NCBI GenBank assembly: GCA_964559175.1
Contig: CAZLGT010000020.1
Span: 1 to 64,000, forward strand
DNA from: Mariniphaga sp964559175
Lineage (GTDB): Bacteria > Bacteroidota > Bacteroidia > Bacteroidales > Prolixibacteraceae
DNA: 64,000 bases
Reading direction: 5' to 3'
Part shown: positions 27,897 through 36,191 of the stretch, piece by piece
Numbering within the stretch: position 1 is the first letter of the stretch
Layout: the number at the start of each line of letters is the position of its first letter
Notes under the pieces: generated by a model
Told to the model about the DNA's origin: nothing
Database searches by the model: none
What the model saw: the letters and a program-made list of their open reading frames with translations, nothing else
Made by a program: the position numbers and the translations under genes

Positions 27897-29132
27897 ATGA
27901 AAAAAATTATTATCGTTTTTCTGTCATTTGTTATGCTGTTTTCAGCATGCCATGAAGAACCTCTCGAACCCGGTGAATTCAAGGAAATTGTTTTGGATGA
28001 AAAATCCGCACAAATAGTAGAAGCTGACAACGAATTTGGGTTTGAACTTTTCCAAAAGATTTTTGCGTCTGAAGCTGAATACGAAAACATCATGGTTTCG
28101 CCATTCAGTGTTTCGCTGGCTTTAGCTATGACATACAACGGCGCCGGTGGGGAAACGAAAAAAGCTATGGAAGAAACCCTGAAGTTATACGGCCTGACAC
28201 CAGAAGAAATCAATACTTCATATCAAACGCTGGTAAAGGCATTGAAATCGCTCGACAAAAAAGTTATCCTCGAAATTGCCAACGCTATTTTTTACCGCGA
28301 CGACTTTCATGTGGAAAGTGAATTCATTTCAACCAATAAAAAATATTACGATGCTGAAGTTTCAGCGCTCAATTTTGGTTCGCCCAACGCATTAACAACC
28401 ATTAACGATTGGGTGGCCAATAAAACCCACGACAAAATTGACAAAATACTGGATAACATATCGAACGACCACATTATGTTTCTTATCAATGCCATTTATT
28501 TTAAAGGTATCTGGCAATCGGAATTCGAAAAGAAAAATACAACGGAAAAGGATTTTTATCTTGAAAACGGGTCCACAGTGAAAACCGATTTTATGCAGCA
28601 GGAAAATTCGGTTTTGTATTCTTCCAACGAAATATTTCAGGCTGTGCAACTGCCCTACGGACAGGGAAACTATACCATGAATGTTTTTCTTCCGCAGGCC
28701 GGTAAATCATTGCAGGACATTACGGAAAACCTCGATAAAGAAAACTGGAAAAACTGGAATAAAAATTTTGTGGAAACGAATGTGGATATTGAATTGCCAA
28801 AATTCAAATTTGAATATGAACTCACAATGAACCAGGTGCTTACCGACATGGGAATGGGCATTGCATTTACCCGTGGTGTTGCCGATTTCACCGGAATTAA
28901 ACGGGGAGGTAACCTGAACATCGATTACGTAAAACATAAATCGTTTATAGAAGTAAATGAAGAAGGAACCGAGGCTGCAGCAGTAACAGTTGTAGCCATT
29001 GAATATACCTCAGTGGGAGGAACTACGAAGGTACCGTTTTATGTGAACCGCCCGTTTCTTTTTGCCATTACCGAAAAAAGCACCGGCGCTGTGCTGTTTA
29101 TGGGAACGGTGAAAAATCCGCAGCTGAATTAG
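27897..29132 (+). CDS. Serpin-family protease inhibitor, lipoprotein (2 of 3)
   Basis: 411 aa; lipobox LFSAC. Closest to serpin 1: long shared stretches such as LEIANAIFYRDDF and GGLNIDYVKHK-like sequence, differing mainly in the N-terminal 30 residues and scattered surface positions. The hinge GTEAAAVTVVAI is identical, but the loop is EYTSVGG: Tyr (29004-29006) replaces the Arg of serpin 1, which would favour a chymotrypsin- or subtilisin-like target. Starts 12 bp after serpin 1, so probably co-transcribed. Confidence 0.9.
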   Translation: MKKIIIVFLSFVMLFSACHEEPLEPGEFKEIVLDEKSAQIVEADNEFGFELFQKIFASEAEYENIMVSPFSVSLALAMTYNGAGGETKKAMEETLKLYGLTPEEINTSYQTLVKALKSLDKKVILEIANAIFYRDDFHVESEFISTNKKYYDAEVSALNFGSPNALTTINDWVANKTHDKIDKILDNISNDHIMFLINAIYFKGIWQSEFEKKNTTEKDFYLENGSTVKTDFMQQENSVLYSSNEIFQAVQLPYGQGNYTMNVFLPQAGKSLQDITENLDKENWKNWNKNFVETNVDIELPKFKFEYELTMNQVLTDMGMGIAFTRGVADFTGIKRGGNLNIDYVKHKSFIEVNEEGTEAAAVTVVAIEYTSVGGTTKVPFYVNRPFLFAITEKSTGAVLFMGTVKNPQLN

Positions 29133-29179
29133 CTATTGAGACACAAGACAAAAAAAATGAAAACTTAAAATAGTGCGTT

Positions 29180-30415
29180 ATGAAAACAATTATTTTGCTG
29201 TCGCTGGCATTTGCACTGACTTCCATCAGTTCATGTCAGAAAAATGATCCGGTGCCAGACGAAAATAAAATCATCAATCTGGATGAAAAGTCGGCCCAAC
29301 TGGTGGAAGCCGACAATGCTTTTGGACTTGAACTTTTTCAGCAAATCAGAGAGAATAGCGATGAGGAAAACCTGATGATTTCGCCGCTTAGTGTTTCGGT
29401 GGCGCTGGCTATGGCATACAATGGCGCAGGAAGTGAAACCAAATCGGAAATGGAAAAGGTACTGAAGTTAAACGGCCTTACCAAAGAGCAAATCAATGCC
29501 TCTTATGAAAAACTGATTTCGGCATTGCAATCGCTGGACGAGGAGGTGGTTTTTGAACTGGCCAATGCCATTTTTTACGCCGAAGGATTTTCTGTGAAAC
29601 AGGGATTCCTGGATATCAACCGCCAGATTTACGATGCCGAAGTGGAAGCGCTCAATTTTAATGACCCGGCATCTGTTGATATAATCAACGGCTGGGTGGC
29701 TGAAAAAACGCACGATAAAATTGAAAAAATTATCGAACAGCTGAATCCGCTGGATCGGATGGTATTGCTGAATGCCATCTATTTTTACGGTACCTGGACC
29801 AACAAATTCGATGAAGAGGGTACGCACAATCTTTCGTTTCGCAAAACAGACGGCACCACCCTCGAAGTGCCCATGATGAGCAAGCTGGAAAAACTGCTCT
29901 ACAAGGAAAATACGTTGTTTAAGGCAATAAAAATGCCTTACGGAAACGGACAGTACAACATGGTTGTGATGCTTCCTGTGGGTAGCAACAGTTCGCAGGA
30001 CATTATAGATGTACTGACTATTGCCAACTGGAACAGCTGGATGGCCACTTTTGAAATGGCCGAACGGGTAAAGATTACCATGCCCCGTTTTAAGTACGCT
30101 TTTGAAACTTCGCTGAAAGACGTATTGAAAAACCTTGGAATGGAAAAGGCATTTTTGCCAAACAAGGCCGATTTTTCTGGAATTTCAAACGAGGATTTAT
30201 ACATCAGCGAAGCCATTCATAAATCGTATATCGATGTAAACGAAACCGGAACCGAAGCTGCTGCGGTTACCGGACTTGTATTTGCAACAACCAGTATGGA
30301 ACAGAATCCCCCTGTCTCTTTTTATGTGGACAGGCCGTTTGTGTATGCCATTACCGAAAACGATACGGGCGCCATCCTTTTTATAGGGGAAGTGAACCAC
30401 CCGGAATACGATTAA
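29180..30415 (+). CDS. Serpin-family protease inhibitor, lipoprotein (3 of 3)
   Basis: 411 aa; lipobox SISSC. More diverged than the other two: hinge ETGTEAAAVTG, then a reactive loop LVFATTSMEQ (30275-30304) with no Arg or Tyr, suggesting an elastase- or papain-like specificity. The C-terminal VDRPFVYAI ... GAILFIGEV is intact. It lies 47 bp after serpin 2 and is followed by a strong terminator at 30466. All three are predicted lipid-anchored and could protect the cell surface from host, predator or self proteases. Confidence 0.9.
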   Translation: MKTIILLSLAFALTSISSCQKNDPVPDENKIINLDEKSAQLVEADNAFGLELFQQIRENSDEENLMISPLSVSVALAMAYNGAGSETKSEMEKVLKLNGLTKEQINASYEKLISALQSLDEEVVFELANAIFYAEGFSVKQGFLDINRQIYDAEVEALNFNDPASVDIINGWVAEKTHDKIEKIIEQLNPLDRMVLLNAIYFYGTWTNKFDEEGTHNLSFRKTDGTTLEVPMMSKLEKLLYKENTLFKAIKMPYGNGQYNMVVMLPVGSNSSQDIIDVLTIANWNSWMATFEMAERVKITMPRFKYAFETSLKDVLKNLGMEKAFLPNKADFSGISNEDLYISEAIHKSYIDVNETGTEAAAVTGLVFATTSMEQNPPVSFYVDRPFVYAITENDTGAILFIGEVNHPEYD

Positions 30416-30465
30416 ACGATAATTCCAAATCTCCGGATTTTGCTGCAACAGTTAGTTCTGTAAAA

Positions 30466-30498
30466 GTCGCCTGCTAATTCCCGGGCGGCTTTTTTTTA
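30466..30498 (+). terminator. Rho-independent terminator after the serpin genes
   Basis: GTCGCCTG (30466-30473) pairs with CGGGCGGC (30482-30489) including two G-U pairs, followed by eight T residues. It ends the three-serpin transcript. Confidence 0.8.
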
Positions 30499-30618
30499 AC
30501 TGGCTGTATCAGCGATATTTTTAACTGATTGAAAAGGCAGTTGAAGAAACCAATTATTGCAAAATGGATGAAAAATTAAATAAATGGTCGGGATTTAGTT
30601 TATTCTGAGCTGCAATTG

Positions 30619-30831
30619 TTAAACCTCGACATAAACTAATTCGGAAATGGTTATTTCCGATCCTTGACTATTTTTAAACAATGTGAAAACAGTTGGATTT
30701 GTTCTGTTAGCTTTAATAAGTGATAAATTGGGTTTTTCAAAGTCAAGGTTTTGCTGTGAGATCCCTTTGGATTCCCTGAATTCACTGATTCTTTGACCAT
30801 TTTTCTGTTGAAACTGGTTAATAATTTTTAG
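30619..30831 (-). pseudogene. Possible decayed reading frame
   Basis: A stretch of about 70 codons on the minus strand is open, ends at TAA (30621-30619) and contains no ATG, GTG or TTG. Its upstream edge is two adjacent stops. The translation has ordinary amino-acid composition (for example QRISEFRESKG and GSEITISELVYVEV), as expected for the C-terminal piece of a gene whose 5' part is lost. I do not recognise the family. It could be a chance open frame in A+T-rich DNA. It lies at the edge of a zone containing other gene scars. Confidence 0.3.
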
Positions 30832-30837
30832 TTATCA

Positions 30838-30869
30838 TTTGCTACAACTAATTTTTGTTTTTATATTTG
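30838..30869 (+). promoter_or_regulatory. Bacteroidota-type promoter upstream of a lipoprotein gene
   Basis: TTTG at 30838-30841 and TATATTTG at 30862-30869 with a 20-bp spacer. The predicted start near 30876 leaves a leader of about 134 nt before the ATG at 31010. Confidence 0.55.
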
Positions 30870-31009
30870 AACATTGGTTATTATATGACAACAATAATAA
30901 AAGTAATCAAAGCGTTAGCTTCTTTTGAACACTCAAACCAAGCTAAAATCCCACGCTTTTAACACATAACATTCATCTATGGGAATAGGATGAAATAAAA
31001 TTCAATGAA

Positions 31010-31774
31010 ATGAAAAACATTATTTTACTAATTTCCATTTCTCTTTTTCTCTTTTCATGCGAAAAAGACAGTCTTGATGAAGGATTTGAAAATGCAAATC
31101 CTAATGTTAAGGAAAAACTTATTAAACAATTTGAACTATTTTCTGACGACTGGTCAGATGCGGATGGAACAACCAGAATTAATTATAACTCAGAAAATAT
31201 AATAACGAGTATAACCTCAGAAGGTAGTACTCAGTTTTTTTATTATGATGATTTTGGTAACTTGGATTCTATCACAGGTGACTCAGATGGATTTTTTATA
31301 GACCAGATATTTGAAGAAATAGGTGATTCAGCTGTTGCTGCATATAAATGGGGCGATGTTTTGAAATATGACGACAAAGGCAATCCTGAAGAAGTCGAAC
31401 TTTTAAGAGGCAGTTTAGATATACCTTATTCTCCTTTTGGTGGAATAGATGAACATAGCATTGCCTACATTTCTTACGACCCAATTCCTAATCCGTTTTA
31501 CTATTCTTTGAAAGCAGGAGGTATTATTGATGTATTAAATAATATTTATCTGGATTTTGGGTATGGCCCCAAAGAATTGATAATAGCAAAAAAAATGCTT
31601 CTTTTCAATTTTCCTAACCTTATCATGGTAAAAAAAATAAGTGGTTCAACAGAGGCTGAGATACATTTTGAAAACACGGTTGATGATGATGATTACTTAA
31701 CTCGTTCAGAAGTGTTTTTCGCTTCTAAATATAATTCGGAAACAACTGTTTTAAGGTTTGCTTATAAAGAATAA
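31010..31774 (+). CDS. Lipoprotein of unknown function
   Basis: 254-aa lipoprotein (lipobox LFSC, Cys near residue 17). Acidic, beta-rich; segments such as TRINYNSENIITSI and FFYYDDFGNLDSI resemble the short Y/D-rich strands of RHS/YD-like or DUF4595-type repeats, but I cannot assign it firmly. Codon use is visibly more A+T-rich than that of the serpin or FadL genes, so recent acquisition is possible. It has its own promoter and no co-directional partner except a tiny frame downstream. Confidence 0.7.
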   Translation: MKNIILLISISLFLFSCEKDSLDEGFENANPNVKEKLIKQFELFSDDWSDADGTTRINYNSENIITSITSEGSTQFFYYDDFGNLDSITGDSDGFFIDQIFEEIGDSAVAAYKWGDVLKYDDKGNPEEVELLRGSLDIPYSPFGGIDEHSIAYISYDPIPNPFYYSLKAGGIIDVLNNIYLDFGYGPKELIIAKKMLLFNFPNLIMVKKISGSTEAEIHFENTVDDDDYLTRSEVFFASKYNSETTVLRFAYKE

Positions 31775-31905
31775 CCTATTAATCAACAATTCTATCAAAT
31801 TTGTTTCAAAAAATGACTATAACAGAATTCTGGAGAGTCTTGAATTTAACAACTAAAATTTACAGAAATGCTTGGAATCAATGTGTATAAGGCATTTTTT
31901 GTTTT

Positions 31906-32052
31906 ATGAAAACTTTGAATTTTACATTTTTTCTTGTTCTGATGGTGACCTATTTGGTGACTCTTTTTTATGCGGATTTTACTTTAACAAAACAAGCATT
32001 TCCAAGGTATTGCTATTTTTTTATTGATTCGTCCTATGTTTCGATTATTTGA
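31906..32052 (+). CDS. Possible small membrane peptide
   Basis: 48 codons from an ATG to TGA encode a very hydrophobic N-terminal segment (NFTFFLVLMVTYLVTLFY, residues 5-22), then a short polar tail with one Cys. It would be a single-span peptide. No ribosome site stands out, and hydrophobic open frames are common by chance in T-rich DNA. It may be a real small protein, or debris next to the transposase remnant that follows. Confidence 0.25.
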   Translation: MKTLNFTFFLVLMVTYLVTLFYADFTLTKQAFPRYCYFFIDSSYVSII

Positions 32053-32058
32053 CATGGA

Positions 32059-32301
32059 TTAAGTTTTAAAATTTTCATTATCTGTATTTGTATTGGATTT
32101 AATTCCGGTATCCTTAATTGTTTTATTCGGTATCCTATTTCGAGTTCGCTCATTTTTTTTATTTTTCAATTCATTTATTATATCCCAATATGATACTTTA
32201 TATTTATTTTTTGCATTATAACTTTTCAACCATGGATATATGGCTGTTTCCATTTCTTTAACTATTGCATAAACAAACATACAGATAAGCACGTGCCCTC
32301 T
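32059..32301 (-). pseudogene. C-terminal fragment of an IS transposase
   Basis: The minus-strand frame encodes RGHVLICMFVYAIVKEME, then YPWLKSYN and VSYWDIINELKN, the pattern of the last ~80 residues of IS4/IS1634-type DDE transposases (the 'H-V-f ... E' helix after the catalytic core). All three acidic catalytic residues would lie in the missing upstream part. The apparent first 21 codons of the longer frame (to 32364) come from the antisense of the neighbouring deformylase-like gene, so the transposase homology stops near 32301. No inverted repeats of the element were located. Confidence 0.6.
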
Positions 32302-32336
32302 TGGCTGCTTCTCATTATTATTACTGAAAATTATAA

Positions 32337-32789
32337 AGTAAAATTCGTTATAAAAAAACAACACCCGTTTCCAGAGAAGAAAAAAACGATCTGCTTCCTC
32401 AGATTCACCTCATGTTTGATACAATACTGGAATTTCGAAAAAAATATGGCGTTGGCCGCGCCATTGCTGCGCCTCAAATTGTACTGCAAAAAATAATTAT
32501 TTGCCTGAACATAGATAAACCGGTTGCCCTGGCCAATCCTGAACTTTCAGATTTAAGCGAAGAACTTTTTGAACTATGGGACGATTGCATGAGTTTTCCA
32601 AACCTGCTGGTAAAAGTGAGGCGGCACAAAAGCCTCACCCTTACCTTTTATGATTTAAAACGGGAAAAGCAGGTTTGGCTTCTTCAGGATGATCTGGCTG
32701 AACTGATTCAGCATGAATACGATCACCTGGACGGAATTCTGGCCACCCAACGGGCCATTGACGATCAATCGTTTCGGTGGAAAGCATAA
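32337..32789 (+). pseudogene. Peptide deformylase-like gene, N-terminally truncated
   Basis: The frame is open from 32337 (stop at 32334-32336) and reads as a deformylase from the first helix onward: KKTTPVSREEK, then motif 1 as GVGRAIAAPQI, motif 2 as DDCMSFPNL with the metal Cys, and motif 3 as QHEYDHLDG (HExxH). Metal ligands are thus all present. The usual first ~15-20 residues and start codon are missing, replaced by the transposase remnant; the only in-frame ATG (32412) lies inside helix 1 and would drop conserved sequence. Enzymes of this subgroup remove N-formyl groups or are deformylase-like proteins of unknown substrate. Probably inactivated by an IS-mediated deletion, though a shortened product cannot be excluded. 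Confidence 0.65.
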
Positions 32790-32792
32790 AAA

Positions 32793-32823
32793 AAACCGAT
32801 TGAAAAGATCCAACCGGTTTTTT
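32793..32823. terminator. Bidirectional terminator
   Basis: AAACCG (32793-32798) pairs with CGGTTT (32815-32820), with an inner TTG/CAA extension, and T-runs lie on both sides. It separates the deformylase-like gene from the convergent FadL-type gene. Confidence 0.7.
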
Positions 32824-32843
32824 GGTATAAATATTCGTCTGGT

Positions 32844-34439
32844 TTAGAAAATACTGTACGAAAGGCCTACGGCAAAGTTTATGGTTGTTTTTGTAAGGTT
32901 TTCATTGTAGGTGCCAACATCAGGGTCGTTAAATGAAACGGTCTGATCCTGGTAAAAGGTGTTTGAAAAACCGGCATCGAGGGTAAGGGCATCCATAATC
33001 TTCCATTCAATTCCGGCGCCGGCAGTAACCGAAGGGTTGCTGTAGCTGAAATCGCTCTGGTAACTGTCTGCAACGCCCATATCTCCATACAATCCGCCAA
33101 CGCTGAATGCAAAATTATCAACTACATTGAATTGCAGTCCGAGACCGATTTCCATTCCGTTGCGGTCGATTTCACGGGTGCGGATTACATCATGCCCGGC
33201 AGCATAATCTCTGGTATTTGGACCCCAATTTACCCCTTTATTAAAATACATGTTATAGGATAATTGTGCTTCAATAAAATCTGTATTATAGCCAACTCCT
33301 ATACCTAATATAGCGGGGATATCACTATTAACTTCTTCACCAAACAAAATATTACTGTAATTGTCATTTTCATTTGGATTATTTTTAAGCGTTAGAGAAG
33401 TTTTCATTTCATATTTTAAAGCAATATTTAAATTTTCGACAGGTGAAATATTAATACCTACCATTGGAGTAAAACCTGCCCCGGTTTGCTCGGTATCAAC
33501 ATATTTATCTGATACGTCAGCATTATTTAATGCCTCTAAACTGCCCTTTGTGCCATTCATAAACGCAACAGCTTGTTGATTTGTTAATCCGGTCTGACCT
33601 AGTGCTCCTAATACCTGTAAAATTTCAGGATTGGAAACCGGCGAACTTGGGTCGATTAACCCCATTTCAATAGCGGTACTTAATCCAGTCGCTGCATTAT
33701 CGAGGGCGCTAATTGTTCCTTCTAAAACTGGCGATGACAATGCAAGATACTCCTCAGCCATAATATAATTAGGACTAGAATCATCACCGGTTTTAACTTT
33801 TATATCTTTTATTTCTCCCATATAAGTATTCTTTGATGGCAAGTATCTAACTCCACCATAAACTGAAAAATAATCACTTACTTGATAAGTAGCACCTAAT
33901 TGCAATCCCCAGAATATAGAGGTCCCTTCAAATGATAAACTGGCATCATATCCGGTTGCTCCAGGAATCTGGTAGGTTGTTAATAAGGGCGAAATAGTTT
34001 TTAGTCCTTGACTTAATTTTGTAATCGGTATTTCAAACGAAGGTAAACCCCGGTCGTAAGTGGCTGAACCTCCGCCGGCATTGGGACCAAACCCCAGCGA
34101 AAACGCCCAGTTGTCCATTTTGTAAACAGCAAATGCAGTAGGGAATACCGGTACATTTACCACTCCTTCGTAATATCCATCATTGTCCTTAAACCATGGA
34201 AACTCACTGTCAACCGGTTTGGTTTGAAAAATGGTTTGGTTGTAAACGGCAAAATGCCAGCCATCCTCCATTTTTATTAATCCGGCCGGGTTAAAGTAAA
34301 CCGCATCGATTCCAGTTGAGGCGTTCCGCGACATCATGCGAATAAATTGCGCACTTTGGTTGGTATTGGTTAACAAACCTCCGGCAAAAGCCAGTTGGGC
34401 AAGCATTAAAAATGCTGCAAAAAATGTTAATTTCTTCAT
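32844..34439 (-). CDS. FadL/OmpP1-family outer-membrane transporter
   Basis: 531-aa barrel protein for uptake of hydrophobic compounds (long-chain fatty acids or aromatic hydrocarbons). A signal peptide ends near LAFAGG. The FadL N-terminal signature follows: SARNAST-like RMMSRNASTGIDAVYFNPAG, then the hatch region. The C-terminus is ...VGLSYSIF with terminal Phe. The central part (33600-33800) contains an unusually Ala/Ser/Leu-rich insertion. Monocistronic on this strand, with a convergent terminator downstream. The substrate cannot be told from sequence. Confidence 0.87.
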   Translation of the reverse strand: MKKLTFFAAFLMLAQLAFAGGLLTNTNQSAQFIRMMSRNASTGIDAVYFNPAGLIKMEDGWHFAVYNQTIFQTKPVDSEFPWFKDNDGYYEGVVNVPVFPTAFAVYKMDNWAFSLGFGPNAGGGSATYDRGLPSFEIPITKLSQGLKTISPLLTTYQIPGATGYDASLSFEGTSIFWGLQLGATYQVSDYFSVYGGVRYLPSKNTYMGEIKDIKVKTGDDSSPNYIMAEEYLALSSPVLEGTISALDNAATGLSTAIEMGLIDPSSPVSNPEILQVLGALGQTGLTNQQAVAFMNGTKGSLEALNNADVSDKYVDTEQTGAGFTPMVGINISPVENLNIALKYEMKTSLTLKNNPNENDNYSNILFGEEVNSDIPAILGIGVGYNTDFIEAQLSYNMYFNKGVNWGPNTRDYAAGHDVIRTREIDRNGMEIGLGLQFNVVDNFAFSVGGLYGDMGVADSYQSDFSYSNPSVTAGAGIEWKIMDALTLDAGFSNTFYQDQTVSFNDPDVGTYNENLTKTTINFAVGLSYSIF

Positions 34440-34635
34440 TTGGTTAAAATTTTAGAATATGATTCTTTTTGTTTTATCTCCCAATTCATCTCTTTTTTAA
34501 GAAATTAATCGATTTGTAGCTGAATTGTCAGGGAGCAAATTTAGGATTAAATATTTTCCGGCAAAACATATTTGCTGATTTTCAGTATATTGTAGAACTT
34601 TTGAACAATAAAACCATAAATTCGATTTTGTTCAA

Positions 34636-34689
34636 AACAAAACAGGCTGCCCGGAAAGTATTATGAAACCTACTTTTCAGGCAGCCTGT
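34636..34689 (-). terminator. Terminator of lpdA
   Basis: Ten perfectly paired bases (ACAGGCTGCC at 34642-34651, GGCAGCCTGT at 34680-34689) extend inward by a further eight near-perfect pairs. On the minus strand the hairpin is followed by TTTTGTTTT. Confidence 0.85.
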
Positions 34690-34709
34690 ACTCTGTTTTA
34701 ACAGTTATT

Positions 34710-36101
34710 TTAGATATGAATTACTTCGTCGTATGCGGCAGCGGCGGCTTCCATCACCGCTTCACTCATGGTGGGGTGCGGATGGATGGTTTTTATGAGC
34801 TCGTGACCGGTAATTTCAAGTTTTTTTGCCACCACCATTTCGGCAATCATTTCGGTAACGTTTCCGCCAATCATGTGCGCGCCCAGCAATTCGCCGTATT
34901 TGGCATCAAAAATCAGTTTCACAAAGCCGTCTTTCTGGCCGGATGCATTCGCCTTTCCGCTGGCAGAGTAGGGAAATTTACCCACTTTAATTTCGTATCC
35001 GGCTTCTTTGGCTTTGGCTTCGGTAAGTCCAACCGACGAAACTTCGGGGTTAGTATAGGTGCACCCCGGTATATTGCTGTAATCAATCGGATCCGGATTT
35101 TTTCCGGCAATATTTTCCACGCATACAATTCCTTCGGCAGACGCCACGTGCGCCAGCGCCGGTCCTTCCAGAATATCGCCGATTGCATAAACGCCTTCCA
35201 CGTTGGTTCGGTAAAATTCATCTACCTTCACCCGGCCTTTTTCCGTTTTAACATCCAATTCTTCCAACCCAATATTTTCGGTGTTGGGCGTAATTCCAAC
35301 GGCTGAAAGTACGATATCGGTTTCAACGGTCTCTTCGCCTTTTTTGGTTTTAATGGTCACCTTGCATTTTTTACCCGAGGTGTCCACCTTTTCAACCGTG
35401 GAACTGGTCATCACTTTCATTTTTATTTTTTTGAACGAGCGTTCCAGTTGTTTGGCCACTTCTTCGTCTTCGTTGGGAACAAGGGTTGGCATAAACTCAA
35501 CCAGGGTTACTTTGGTGCCAATGGATTGATAAAAGTAAGCAAACTCGCTTCCAATAGCTCCCGAACCTACCACCACCATGCTTTCCGGCTGTTTGTCCAG
35601 GGTCATGGCTTTGCGGTAACCGATAATTTTTTCACCGTCAATTTTCAGGTTGGGCAATTCACGCGCCCGGGCGCCGGTGGCCAGAATGATGTGCTTCGCT
35701 TTGTATGTTTTTTTCTTACCCGAATCGTCGGTTACTTCCACCGAGTTTTTTCCGGTCAGTTTACCAAACCCGTTAATGGTTTCAACTTTATTTTTTTTGA
35801 AAAGGAACTGAATTCCCTTGCTCATGCCATCGGCCACTCCGCGGCTTCGTTTAACCATGGCCTGAAAATCGGGTTTGACTTCGCCATCGATGGTCACGCC
35901 GTAATCGGCAGCATGCACAGCATATTCGTAAGCCTGTGCACTTTTCAACAGCGATTTGGTGGGAATACAACCCCAGTTCAGACAAATTCCGCCCAGACTC
36001 TCTTTTTCAACTACAGCTACTTTCATTTTTAACTGAGCTGCCCTAATAGCGGCAACATATCCGCCCGGACCGCTTCCTATTACCAATACATCGTAATCCA
36101 T
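34710..36101 (-). CDS. lpdA: Dihydrolipoyl dehydrogenase
   Basis: FAD-dependent E3 subunit of 2-oxoacid dehydrogenase or glycine-cleavage complexes; reoxidises dihydrolipoamide with NAD+. 463 aa, full length. FAD-binding GSGPGGYVAA at residues 9-18, redox disulfide Cys40/Cys45 in GGICLNWGCIPTK, NAD-binding GSGAIGSEFA, and the C-terminal His/Glu pair in HPHPTMSE (His442, Glu447). No E1/E2 genes are nearby, so it may serve several complexes. Ends in a strong terminator. Confidence 0.95.
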   Translation of the reverse strand: MDYDVLVIGSGPGGYVAAIRAAQLKMKVAVVEKESLGGICLNWGCIPTKSLLKSAQAYEYAVHAADYGVTIDGEVKPDFQAMVKRSRGVADGMSKGIQFLFKKNKVETINGFGKLTGKNSVEVTDDSGKKKTYKAKHIILATGARARELPNLKIDGEKIIGYRKAMTLDKQPESMVVVGSGAIGSEFAYFYQSIGTKVTLVEFMPTLVPNEDEEVAKQLERSFKKIKMKVMTSSTVEKVDTSGKKCKVTIKTKKGEETVETDIVLSAVGITPNTENIGLEELDVKTEKGRVKVDEFYRTNVEGVYAIGDILEGPALAHVASAEGIVCVENIAGKNPDPIDYSNIPGCTYTNPEVSSVGLTEAKAKEAGYEIKVGKFPYSASGKANASGQKDGFVKLIFDAKYGELLGAHMIGGNVTEMIAEMVVAKKLEITGHELIKTIHPHPTMSEAVMEAAAAAYDEVIHI

Positions 36102-36191
36102 AATCTTATTTTTTGTGTTGATTTTAATTTATTACAACAGGTTCAACCCTGAAATGTTTTTTTTAACCATTTCCCAAATTTAATGAAACTT

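Noticed and set aside
32059..32364. Intact 101-aa gene on the minus strand
   Set aside because: Its first ~21 codons are antisense to the deformylase-like gene and the rest is a transposase tail.
34716..36032. Two plus-strand frames of about 195 codons
   Set aside because: Antisense to lpdA; no independent start or coding signal.
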